Positions 8,756-18,112 of a stretch of 64,000 nucleotides of DNA are shown piece after piece; position 1 is the stretch's first letter; every line of letters starts with the position of its first letter. The position numbers and the translations under genes are program-made. The notes beneath the pieces are model-generated. The model had not been told where the DNA came from, searched no databases, and was given only the letters and a program-made list of their open reading frames with translations. The stretch is taken from positions 1-64,000 of the forward strand of contig JAHDBM010000011.1 in assembly GCA_020630395.1 (NCBI GenBank), in the 5' to 3' direction. This DNA is from Flavobacteriales bacterium. Its GTDB lineage: Bacteria > Bacteroidota > Bacteroidia > Flavobacteriales_D > CAJJDF01.

Positions 8756-10759
8756 ATGCCTAAATTAAGTATTGACGATATAATTAATAAAATCAAATTG
8801 GAAGAAACGTTTGAAGCTACTGCTTTAGATGGCTCTTTTGATATTAAGATAAATCGTTATGTCCCTTATGTATGTACGGCTATTCATGCAGGACATAATT
8901 TTAGGGATGAGCTTAAAACCAAATGTATTCATACCGAATTTGAAAGATGGTTTGAAGAAGACCCTTTTACAGATGACTTTATATCATCCTTACCCATAAC
9001 ACTTATTGGTAATGACTCTCGTTTTGAATATGATTTAAATAGATCACCTGAAAATTGCATTTATGATGAAGCTTGGGGGAAAAAAGTTTGGAAAAAACCA
9101 CTAACAAAAAGTGAAAAGGCCACATCACTTCAAAAACATAGCAATTATTATAAGGTTACTCATGCACTAATAACTAAACTAGAAGAAAAATTTAAAAGTT
9201 GTATTGTCTTTGATATGCATTCCTATAATTATAAAAGATGGGACAGGCCTGTTCCTGTTTTTAATATAGGTTGTGAAGCTGTTGACAGAGAAAAGTATGA
9301 TAAATACATCAATAAATTCAATACTGAATTAGATAACATTGATTTTAGAGGTATTGATAGTAAATCCGCAATAAATGATGTATTTCAAGGTAGGGGGAAT
9401 AATTTATTATACATAACAGAACACTTTAATAACACCCTTGTTCTTGCCACTGAAGTAAAAAAAATATACTGCAATGAACTAACTGGAGAACCGTATCCTG
9501 AAGAAATTAAATACCTTACTCGCCAATTAAAAAAAGCTATTCTTAACACAGCTTCGTTATTTGCTGAAGAACAAACCAATATTACAGTTACAAACAAAAG
9601 CAAACTACTTACTAAAGAAATTGATAAAAACTTAATTCAAGTAGATAAGCAACTGTATAAAATATTAAAATCATTTGAATTATTAAGTTTTGTAAATCCT
9701 ATTAATATAGACAGAGAAGAAAAAAGATTTTTCAAAAATAAAGAGACCGAAAATCCAAATTTTAAATATGCTCCCATCTTAATTGATTCATTTGAATTAA
9801 AAAAGGAATTATATAGTGTAGAAGTAAATAAAATAGAGGATGTCACTATTAGAAAAATGTACGAAGGTGTTATAAATGCTTTTGCACTTAAAACAGACAT
9901 GCTTTCTCAACTTGGAAAAGATCGTTTTTTATACAGCTCATTAGGTTATTTTGGACAACCTTCTAAAAAAGATATAAGAAATGCCAAATACTTATTAAGT
10001 CTTCCAAACATAAAATCAGATCAAAAAATTCATAAAAAACTAACTGTAGCTGATGCAAAAAAAGCATTTACTGATAGTTTTGAAAGCTACGGGTTTAATG
10101 GGAACATTGGCATGAATAAAGACATGGCTAGTGATGTAATGGTTATTAATAGCAAGAAAAAAGTATTAATTAAACATAATGCCGAATTTACTCCTAAGGA
10201 ATTAAACTATTTGGTTCATCATGAAATTGGTGTTCACATGGTTACTACCATGAACTCTATTGCTCAACCTCTTAAGATTTTTAATCTTGGATTGCCTATT
10301 AACACAAGAACTCAAGAAGGATTAGCTGTACTAGCTGAATATTTATCTGGTAATATTACACTAAAAAGACTACGCACCCTAGCGCTTAGGGTTATTGCTG
10401 TAGATATGATGGTTGGAGGTGCCGAATTTAAAGAGACTTTTTATTACCTGAGCAAAGAGTATAAAGAAGAAAAAAGCGAACTTTTTAACCTTGTAACTCG
10501 AGTTTATAGAGGAGGTGGATTCACTAAAGACTACCTATATCTTGCTGGATTTTGTGAAATGTATAAAAAGTGGAAATTGGGTTATGACTTAACCCCTTTA
10601 CTTATAGGAAAAACTTCTGATAAACATTATAATATTATTGCCGAGATGATGGATAGAGGTTTTTTAAATAAACCTCAATACATAACAGAATGTTTCGAAA
10701 ACCCTGTTCCAGAAAAAAATCATGAGATTTACGAATATATTGTTGACGGATTGATCTAA
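8756..10759 (+). CDS. Fusion: N-formylglutamate amidohydrolase-like domain plus DUF1704/MATCAP-like HExxxH peptidase ('flavohemoglobin expression-modulating QEGLA motif' family)
   Basis: N-terminal AIHAGHNFRDEL...FDMHSYNY; C-terminal HHEIGVHMVT (HExxxH) and TQEGLAVLAEY. Confidence 0.8.
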   Translation: MPKLSIDDIINKIKLEETFEATALDGSFDIKINRYVPYVCTAIHAGHNFRDELKTKCIHTEFERWFEEDPFTDDFISSLPITLIGNDSRFEYDLNRSPENCIYDEAWGKKVWKKPLTKSEKATSLQKHSNYYKVTHALITKLEEKFKSCIVFDMHSYNYKRWDRPVPVFNIGCEAVDREKYDKYINKFNTELDNIDFRGIDSKSAINDVFQGRGNNLLYITEHFNNTLVLATEVKKIYCNELTGEPYPEEIKYLTRQLKKAILNTASLFAEEQTNITVTNKSKLLTKEIDKNLIQVDKQLYKILKSFELLSFVNPINIDREEKRFFKNKETENPNFKYAPILIDSFELKKELYSVEVNKIEDVTIRKMYEGVINAFALKTDMLSQLGKDRFLYSSLGYFGQPSKKDIRNAKYLLSLPNIKSDQKIHKKLTVADAKKAFTDSFESYGFNGNIGMNKDMASDVMVINSKKKVLIKHNAEFTPKELNYLVHHEIGVHMVTTMNSIAQPLKIFNLGLPINTRTQEGLAVLAEYLSGNITLKRLRTLALRVIAVDMMVGGAEFKETFYYLSKEYKEEKSELFNLVTRVYRGGGFTKDYLYLAGFCEMYKKWKLGYDLTPLLIGKTSDKHYNIIAEMMDRGFLNKPQYITECFENPVPEKNHEIYEYIVDGLI

Positions 10760-10795
10760 TAAGTTTAGTAACTTTAACTAACCTTTATTCATTAC

Positions 10796-12346
10796 ATGAA
10801 AGATTCAATATCATTTAAAGACATCAATTTTTTACCACCCATTATTGAGGAGTATTTAAAAAAAGAGAACTCTTTACATGAATTATATAAATATCCTTCA
10901 TCACTTTCATTGATTGAACATGTTATTAAAAACAAAAAACCTGTTGACAGAATAAAACTTGTACATGAATTAAGCAAGCAAAATGCTAGAGCAACTAATG
11001 AAACTAAAGCAAACATATCTCTATTAGCCGATAACAATACGTTTTCTGTGACTACTGGTCATCAGCTATGTTTATTTACTGGCCCACTATATTTTATTTA
11101 CAAAATATTAAGTACAGTTAAACTATGTATGGAGCTTAAATCTGCTTACCCAACTTATAATTTTGTTCCTGTATATTGGATGGCTACCGAAGATCATGAT
11201 GTTGAAGAAATAAATCACTTCTATTTATTTAATAAAAAAATCACATGGGAATCTAAACAAAAAGGTTCAGTTGGTAGGTTTACATTAACTGAATTACAAC
11301 CTGTTTTTGATCTATTAAGAAGTCAGTTTAGAGAAGAAAACATAGTGATAGAGAATATGATTTCTTGTTATGAAGATGCTCCTAATTTAGCTGAAGCAAC
11401 TCGTAATCTTGTCGATTATCTTTTTGGTAAATACGGAGTAGTAACAATAGATGGGGATAATACAACTTTTAAACATCTCTTTTCTCCTATTATAAAAGAT
11501 GAATTGATTAATCAATCATGCGAGCGACTAATTTCAAGAACAAACGAAAAGCTAAGTTTGCTAGGCTACAAAACTCAAGTAAACCCTAGAGAACTAAATT
11601 TATTCTATTTAAAAGATAATAGCAGAGAACGTATTGTACTAAAAGACAACACTTATCATGTTTTAAACACCTCCATTTCTTTTTCAAAAGAAGCAATATT
11701 AAATGAGCTAGAACAATTTTCCGAAAGATTTAGTCCAAACGTAGCATTAAGACCTGTTTATCAAGAATTACTTTTACCAAATGTTGCTACTATTGGTGGT
11801 CCAGGAGAAACAGCTTATTGGCTACAATTAAAATCTACTTTTGAATATCATAACGTCTCTTACCCAATGTTAATATTAAGAAATAGTGCTTTGGTTATTA
11901 GAAAATCTATTCTAAAAAAAATTGACAAACTTGAACTCAATGAGCATGACTTATTCTTAAAGACGAATGAACTAGTTAACAAGGTAATTAAAGAGCGTAA
12001 TCCTATATCTTTCGAGGAAGAAATTAGTGCACTTGAATCCATCTTTTCATTAGCTAAAGAAAAAGCAACAACTGTCGATTTTTCGCTTGAAAAAACCGTA
12101 ATAGGTGAACTAAAGAAAGCTCAAAATTCAATTAATTTAATTCAAAGTAAAACGCTTAAAGCTGAGAAAAGAAACAATGAAACGTTAGTTAATCAGCTTA
12201 CAAGCATCAAAGAGAATCTATTCCCAAATGGAGGTATTCAAGAAAGAACGGATAACATATTAAACTTTTATACTGATGATTTATTTGACAAACTTTTAAA
12301 TCAATTTAACACCTTTGAGGATAACTTATATCTTATAAAACAATAA
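10796..12346 (+). CDS. bshC: Putative cysteine ligase BshC (bacillithiol biosynthesis)
   Basis: TTGHQLCLFTGPLYFIYKI, FVPVYWMATEDHDVEEINHFYLF, TIGGPGETAYWLQLKSTFE. Confidence 0.93.
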   Translation: MKDSISFKDINFLPPIIEEYLKKENSLHELYKYPSSLSLIEHVIKNKKPVDRIKLVHELSKQNARATNETKANISLLADNNTFSVTTGHQLCLFTGPLYFIYKILSTVKLCMELKSAYPTYNFVPVYWMATEDHDVEEINHFYLFNKKITWESKQKGSVGRFTLTELQPVFDLLRSQFREENIVIENMISCYEDAPNLAEATRNLVDYLFGKYGVVTIDGDNTTFKHLFSPIIKDELINQSCERLISRTNEKLSLLGYKTQVNPRELNLFYLKDNSRERIVLKDNTYHVLNTSISFSKEAILNELEQFSERFSPNVALRPVYQELLLPNVATIGGPGETAYWLQLKSTFEYHNVSYPMLILRNSALVIRKSILKKIDKLELNEHDLFLKTNELVNKVIKERNPISFEEEISALESIFSLAKEKATTVDFSLEKTVIGELKKAQNSINLIQSKTLKAEKRNNETLVNQLTSIKENLFPNGGIQERTDNILNFYTDDLFDKLLNQFNTFEDNLYLIKQ

Positions 12347-12352
12347 ATATTC

Positions 12353-12874
12353 ATGAATATTGATAAAAAAATAGCTCAAATGGAAGAAATGAAAAACAAT
12401 ATGATTTCTTCTATAAAAGACTACTCATACCAACAACTTAATCAACAACCAAATGAAAAAGAATGGTCAATAGTTCAAGTTATTTCTCATCTTTTAGATG
12501 CCGAAATTGGCATTGAATATTATATTGATAAGCGTGTAGCAAAAATAAATACACTAAAAAAAACTGGTTTAAAAAATCTTGCTAATAGTAAACTCCTAAA
12601 CACTGTCTTTAAATCTAAGCGAAAATTTAAAGCTCCAAAAGCTGTTTCTAATCCAGCTAACAATAGATCTTTTGAAGAATTATCTAGCGAATGGGATAAC
12701 AGCAGAATTAAACTTATACAAACATTAAAATCAATTCCTCAAAAGCATTATAATAAAGCTATTTGGAAACATCCTTATGCTGGAGAATTAAATACAGCTC
12801 AAGTTATTGATTTTTTCACTAACCATATTCTACATCATCAACATCAAATAAAAAGGATAAAAAAGTCTTTATAA
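12353..12874 (+). CDS. DinB/YfiT-like protein
   Basis: Four-helix DinB pattern with EWSIVQVISHLLDAE and NHILHHQHQIKRI candidate metal histidines. Confidence 0.8.
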   Translation: MNIDKKIAQMEEMKNNMISSIKDYSYQQLNQQPNEKEWSIVQVISHLLDAEIGIEYYIDKRVAKINTLKKTGLKNLANSKLLNTVFKSKRKFKAPKAVSNPANNRSFEELSSEWDNSRIKLIQTLKSIPQKHYNKAIWKHPYAGELNTAQVIDFFTNHILHHQHQIKRIKKSL

Positions 12875-12875
12875 T

Positions 12876-13499
12876 TTATCTTCTTCTAAAACTGTATATA
12901 TCATAAGCAATTCTAACGTTTGGAAAAAAATAAGATAATTTATCTCCACTTATCGTTTTCACTCTATCAATCCTTGCAAATATTCCAAAAGATATAGTTC
13001 CACCATTACAAACGTAATCAACACCAAAAGCATAGGATTGAGATGATTTTAAAACATTTCTTTCTAAAACCTGCGAAGTACTTAAAAACCTTGGCATCCT
13101 AAAATGATGATTAAATAAAAAACTACACCTCCATAACTCAATAATTCTTTTTTTAATTTGAACTGAATAACCTATTCCATGAAAAAAAGTTGAATCATTT
13201 TTATCTAAACTCCCTAAAAAGAGTTGAAAAGAAGGATTTAAACTTATAAAAGATGACGAATATTTATCAGTCTCAAAAAAATATGTAGGTCCAAAACCAC
13301 CTCCTTCATACCCTATCCACCAATTAGATCTACTATGGAACAACAAAGGTGAGCTAACATTATGCAATCCCCAACCATGAGTTTTAGTAGAATCAAAAAC
13401 AGGAATATCTTCTGGAGCTTCTTTTACAACCTTAATACTGCCTCTTTGAGAAAAAGAAGTAAACGATAGTAAACAAATTGATAATAATAGTAATCTCAT
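12876..13499 (-). CDS. Hypothetical exported protein with GxIKVxKE motif (start trimmed to MRLLLLSICLL)
   Basis: Signal peptide MRLLLLSICLLSFTSFSQ followed by RGSIKVVKE. Confidence 0.65.
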   Translation of the reverse strand: MRLLLLSICLLSFTSFSQRGSIKVVKEAPEDIPVFDSTKTHGWGLHNVSSPLLFHSRSNWWIGYEGGGFGPTYFFETDKYSSSFISLNPSFQLFLGSLDKNDSTFFHGIGYSVQIKKRIIELWRCSFLFNHHFRMPRFLSTSQVLERNVLKSSQSYAFGVDYVCNGGTISFGIFARIDRVKTISGDKLSYFFPNVRIAYDIYSFRRR

Positions 13500-13500
13500 A

Positions 13501-14136
13501 TTAAAATCTTCTAATTGCCGGTTTACACAATATTCTATTGCTCCAATCAAATGGTATATACAACACCTTAAATTGAATAAACCTTATTGGATCAATTTGA
13601 ATATTATTATCCATAATCCCTCCATGAAATTCCAAATCGATTGATTTAACTAATTTATAAGCTAATCCCAAACTAAATTGTTTAGCATCATATACTCCAT
13701 TTAAACCAAATTGCTGATTAATTTCTAAAACTGGTTTCAGTCTTCTCAAAAAGATTAGTTTATCGTGAGAAATATGAATATTATATCCTAAGGTTAATTC
13801 AGTAATATTATCGGGGGCAACATATCGAGCCATATTAGCCCCAATCCTGTACATAAATTGATTTAAATATCCTGCTACACCAACATCTAATGAGGTATTA
13901 TTATCAATACTAAACTCCGAATTAAGTTGATGCTTCAAATTTACACCCACATACAATGAAACACGTTTACATTTACTATTTCCCTGAAAGTATCTACATT
14001 GAAATCGAATAGGATCTCGGTATATAGTTTGATTAACCTCAGCTTTTGGCTCTTTTTTTACTTTGATAGTACCTTTTTGTCCTACGACAGAAAATGAACA
14101 TACTAAGGTTATGTAAATTAATAAACAATATTTCAT
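13501..14136 (-). CDS. Hypothetical exported protein with GxIKVxKE motif
   Basis: Signal peptide then QKGTIKVKKEPKAEV; beta-rich remainder. Confidence 0.65.
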   Translation of the reverse strand: MKYCLLIYITLVCSFSVVGQKGTIKVKKEPKAEVNQTIYRDPIRFQCRYFQGNSKCKRVSLYVGVNLKHQLNSEFSIDNNTSLDVGVAGYLNQFMYRIGANMARYVAPDNITELTLGYNIHISHDKLIFLRRLKPVLEINQQFGLNGVYDAKQFSLGLAYKLVKSIDLEFHGGIMDNNIQIDPIRFIQFKVLYIPFDWSNRILCKPAIRRF

Positions 14137-14189
14137 GATATCACTTTAAACCCTATAACGGGTAAAATCAATTTGGTTACATATTAACA

Positions 14190-14951
14190 TTACCCTCTTG
14201 TAAAAGTCCAATCTAAATCAGATGACAAATCATTGTTAAACACATAACCTTCGTAATCAAACCCTCTTAAATCCTCTACTGCATTAATCTTATTTTTAAC
14301 GATATAGTTGGTCATATAGCCTCTTGCTGTCTTAGCATAAGTCATAATCGTTTTGTACACACCATTTTTATTGTCTTTAAAGTTTAGTGTTAGCACATCA
14401 CTATTTAAAGATTTAATATCAATACTTTTAAAATACTCATTAGAAGCTAAATTGATTAACACATCTCCTTTTAGCTCATCATTTAAATACTGAGTTGTTG
14501 TTTCTTTCCAAAAGGCATAAAGGTTTTTCTGTTTTGCGGATACTGGCAACTTTGTGCCCATTTCTAATCTATAGGGTTGAATTAAATCTAGTGGTTTTAA
14601 AACTCCATACAACCCAGATAAAATCCTTACATGTTCTTGAGCAAAATCAAAATCTTTTTTATCAAAACCATCTGCTTTTATACCCTGATAAACAGCTCCA
14701 GTAAACGCTAATATTGCTTGTTTCGCATTATCATTATTAAATTCTTTTGAAAACTCTTGATACCGCTCGTAATTTAAATCACTTAAAGCCGGACTTAGCT
14801 TCATCAGCTCTCCAAGCTTTTTAGCACTTAACTTTTTAAGTTTATTTACTAATTGTTCTGTTTTATTGGGGAACGCTATTTGTGAGTGCTTATCAACAAG
14901 AGTTTGGTCATCAAAATTCAAAGATTTTGCAGGAGATAATACCGTTATCAT
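14190..14951 (-). CDS. yaaA: Peroxide stress protein YaaA
   Basis: MITVLSPAKSLNF, AFTGAVYQG, ILSGLYGVLKPLDLIQPYRLEMGTKL. Confidence 0.95.
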   Translation of the reverse strand: MITVLSPAKSLNFDDQTLVDKHSQIAFPNKTEQLVNKLKKLSAKKLGELMKLSPALSDLNYERYQEFSKEFNNDNAKQAILAFTGAVYQGIKADGFDKKDFDFAQEHVRILSGLYGVLKPLDLIQPYRLEMGTKLPVSAKQKNLYAFWKETTTQYLNDELKGDVLINLASNEYFKSIDIKSLNSDVLTLNFKDNKNGVYKTIMTYAKTARGYMTNYIVKNKINAVEDLRGFDYEGYVFNNDLSSDLDWTFTRG

Positions 14952-14954
14952 TTT

Positions 14955-15893
14955 TTATATTTTATTTAAAAAGTTTTTTATTTCATTTTCCATTTGAGTC
15001 ATTCCCGGTTCTTCTAGAGGTACATGACCACAATTCTCTAAAATTACTAATTCCTTATCACATTTTAATCGATCAAAAAATGGTTTACTAACATCTAAAT
15101 CAACCAACCTATCTTTCTCAGGATGTAACCAAAGTAAAGGACATTTATCAAAATGATCTGGTTCAATAGCAGCTCTAGTAGTTTGTAGCGTTCGTAACCA
15201 TTTTAAATAAATCCAACTACTTGAACCAACCTTGTCTTTAGATAACAAATACACAAAATCCTCATTATTTGCCATCTTTTTAATTTTCGTAAGCTCTCTA
15301 ATTGGTAACCTAACATTATCTAATAGCCCCGCAAAATTATGCATGAATTGACTTCCTTTGGTAGCCATGAAATCATTTCTCGTAATCACTTTTTGAATTT
15401 CTTTATCGGTTGTATCTATTAAAGCTGTAACAATAATACCTTTAACATGAGAAGATAAACAGGCTACTTGATAAGACAACATACCTCCTAAGCTAGCTCC
15501 TAATAAAACTATTTTTTTATTATCTCTTTTATATTCCTTATCAATAAAATCAACTAATAAATTAATCCATTCTTGATATTCAACTGGATGTTTATACTCG
15601 GTTAATCCAAAACCTGGCAAATCAAGAGAAACTGACTCATACCCCTCACCCTTCAACACTACACCAAAAGGAGACATCAATCGTCCATTTCCTCCTCCTC
15701 CATGAACTAAAACAACCTTCGTTTTTCTTTCATTTAAATCAGGTATATAACGATCTATATGTACCATCATATTTTTTCGTTCCCAATGCTCTTCTTTTGG
15801 CTTATTAGAATCTGTAATTCGAAAACGTTCCGGAAAAAAATATTGGAACTTTTTCCATGAATCATAATGAGTATAAAACTTTTTCTTCAGCAC
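14955..15893 (-). CDS. Alpha/beta hydrolase
   Basis: VLVHGGGGNGR, nucleophile elbow GASLGG, C-terminal ENCGHVPLEEP. Confidence 0.85.
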   Translation of the reverse strand: MLKKKFYTHYDSWKKFQYFFPERFRITDSNKPKEEHWERKNMMVHIDRYIPDLNERKTKVVLVHGGGGNGRLMSPFGVVLKGEGYESVSLDLPGFGLTEYKHPVEYQEWINLLVDFIDKEYKRDNKKIVLLGASLGGMLSYQVACLSSHVKGIIVTALIDTTDKEIQKVITRNDFMATKGSQFMHNFAGLLDNVRLPIRELTKIKKMANNEDFVYLLSKDKVGSSSWIYLKWLRTLQTTRAAIEPDHFDKCPLLWLHPEKDRLVDLDVSKPFFDRLKCDKELVILENCGHVPLEEPGMTQMENEIKNFLNKI

Positions 15894-15896
15894 AAC

Positions 15897-18083
15897 TTAA
15901 CGTTTTAACACCCTAACATAATTAATTCCATTCTCAGTAGTAAGTCTTAGAATATACATTCCTTTAGAAAAACTTGATAAATCTATTTCAAAATTAGAAT
16001 TAAAAGGAACAAACCTACTTTTACCATTAACACTAATTACTTCTGCACTTACTTTTCTATCCGTAATACCCTCAATTGTAACAATATCATTAACTGGGTT
16101 AGGGTAAGCTTTTAGTGAATTAACCTCATGTTCTTTCTTAACACTAAATAACGGATCATTTATAAAACTAGATACTCCTCCTCTTCCATTTCCCGAAAAA
16201 ACAAAAAAGTTACTTCCTTGATTTAGTACAGAAGGAACAGCTTGGAGTCCGTTATTTGATAAAACTGTATCAATAAAGTGATAAACAGCACTAAATATAC
16301 TATCGTAAAGGTATACATCCCCTCTCTGCGATCCAATCAGCATTTTTTCTTGCCCATTATGAGTAAAAATAACTGGTGTAGAATATCCTGTAACAGCTCC
16401 ATTAATATCCCAAGGCTCACAAACATTAACATTTCCTAATGAATCACTAATAAATTTAAAAGAAGCATTAATAGATGAGCCAATATTTTCATAATAGGTT
16501 AACCTTCCATTCTTTTTACCTATAATTAAATCTTGATCTCCATCATTATCCATATCATGACATAGAGGTGCAGCAAATTCACCAACATCAATAATTTGAT
16601 TGTTATTATCTTTTAATTGACTTGATGTCAATGTAAAGCTAGCTATTAAACCAATAGGGTTATTCATACAATATGCTAATGTTCCATCTGCTTTACCAAT
16701 TAACATATCACTATCTCCATCCCCATCTAAATCTTTAAAAACTGGATGAAGGGCTAAACCTAAATTTAAAGCACTTAATCCCTGATAATTATCTGTAGCT
16801 TCTTTAAAAACTGCTTTCGTAGTAGTACCAATATTTTCATATAATGCTAGTTTAGAACTATAGGCAACATCTTCTTTATCAAAATAACCATAGTTACCAA
16901 TAACTAAATCCATTAAACCATCTCCATTATGATCAAAAAAAGTTGGTTTAGCATCTTCTCCAACATCAATCATCTCGCTTTGTAAAAAACGAGTAGTATG
17001 CGGGATAAAATTAGTTTGGGAAGTTGAACTAGTATCTATGTAAAGAACTGAATTATCAATATTATCAACTAAAGTAGTTGTATTAGGTGATGCCAATAAA
17101 TCTTTTTTACCATCATTCGTTACATCTTCATAAAAAACACCCGGAAAATAGGCTACATCTATTGGAGCACTGTATGAAGGAAACAAAGAATCTTGTGTAA
17201 TAATAGAACTATTAGTATTAGAGGCTAAACCTCCATTATACCCCATAACTAGGTTGTTAAATGATACATCTCCTAGTAAAACATCAAAAACGGAGTCCCC
17301 ATTTGCATCAAAAGATAAAACTGTTGATCCAATATGTGGTGTTTCTGGAGATGCTACGTTAATTGAGCAAGTATCAAAAAGCATTAATGCATTGGTACTA
17401 ATACCGGTTTCTGAAAAATGCCCCCAACATTCGTTCTTTAATTCATAAACAAGACTATCACAAACACCATAAGTCTCCATGCTCATATTCTTGTAATAAT
17501 TTAAATAGGCTCCAGAAAGTCCAAAAGTTAAAACATCTAAATCTCCATCATAATCAATATCAGTTATTGCTGGTATATCTTGTCCATTAACGAAAATAGG
17601 ATTAGTAGCCACATAAGTATATTGAATGTGAACATCAATTAATGTAAAATTAATAGCTGCACCAACTGAATTGTTTTGATACAACATAATTCCTCCTCCT
17701 CCTCCCATAAATAAATCATTTAATCCATCACAGTTATAATCATTAAATAACACCCAAGTACTTCCTTTTGGGAGCTCAAATTGCTTTTCATATTCATATT
17801 GATATGTTTCTCTAGAATTACCTCCTTGATTGGTATACACTGAATAAATTGATCCTTTACGATCAAAAATCACTAAATCTTTTAGCGTATCCCCTGTAAG
17901 TTCTACTACAGAGTATTGACAAGCTAACATACCACCTGCATAAGGATTTACTAACGTATCTCCTGTTTGATTTAACACCAATATAGAAGCATCATAATTC
18001 AAATGATGTTGACCAAATGTTATGGTACAAATGCCCCTAATTATTGCTACATAAAATATTATTTTAAAAATTTGTAACTTCAT
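15897..18083 (-). CDS. FG-GAP/VCBS-like repeat protein with T9SS type A sorting domain
   Basis: Repeated DxDGDxD/DxNGDG segments; C-terminal KAYPNPVNDIVTIEG...GMYILRLTTENG...RVLKR. Confidence 0.85.
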   Translation of the reverse strand: MKLQIFKIIFYVAIIRGICTITFGQHHLNYDASILVLNQTGDTLVNPYAGGMLACQYSVVELTGDTLKDLVIFDRKGSIYSVYTNQGGNSRETYQYEYEKQFELPKGSTWVLFNDYNCDGLNDLFMGGGGGIMLYQNNSVGAAINFTLIDVHIQYTYVATNPIFVNGQDIPAITDIDYDGDLDVLTFGLSGAYLNYYKNMSMETYGVCDSLVYELKNECWGHFSETGISTNALMLFDTCSINVASPETPHIGSTVLSFDANGDSVFDVLLGDVSFNNLVMGYNGGLASNTNSSIITQDSLFPSYSAPIDVAYFPGVFYEDVTNDGKKDLLASPNTTTLVDNIDNSVLYIDTSSTSQTNFIPHTTRFLQSEMIDVGEDAKPTFFDHNGDGLMDLVIGNYGYFDKEDVAYSSKLALYENIGTTTKAVFKEATDNYQGLSALNLGLALHPVFKDLDGDGDSDMLIGKADGTLAYCMNNPIGLIASFTLTSSQLKDNNNQIIDVGEFAAPLCHDMDNDGDQDLIIGKKNGRLTYYENIGSSINASFKFISDSLGNVNVCEPWDINGAVTGYSTPVIFTHNGQEKMLIGSQRGDVYLYDSIFSAVYHFIDTVLSNNGLQAVPSVLNQGSNFFVFSGNGRGGVSSFINDPLFSVKKEHEVNSLKAYPNPVNDIVTIEGITDRKVSAEVISVNGKSRFVPFNSNFEIDLSSFSKGMYILRLTTENGINYVRVLKR

Positions 18084-18112
18084 GTATATAAATATATTCT
18101 AAAAAATTTAAA

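Noticed and set aside
10792-11037. Reverse ORF opposite the bshC start
   Set aside because: Antisense to a confident CDS and no recognisable product.
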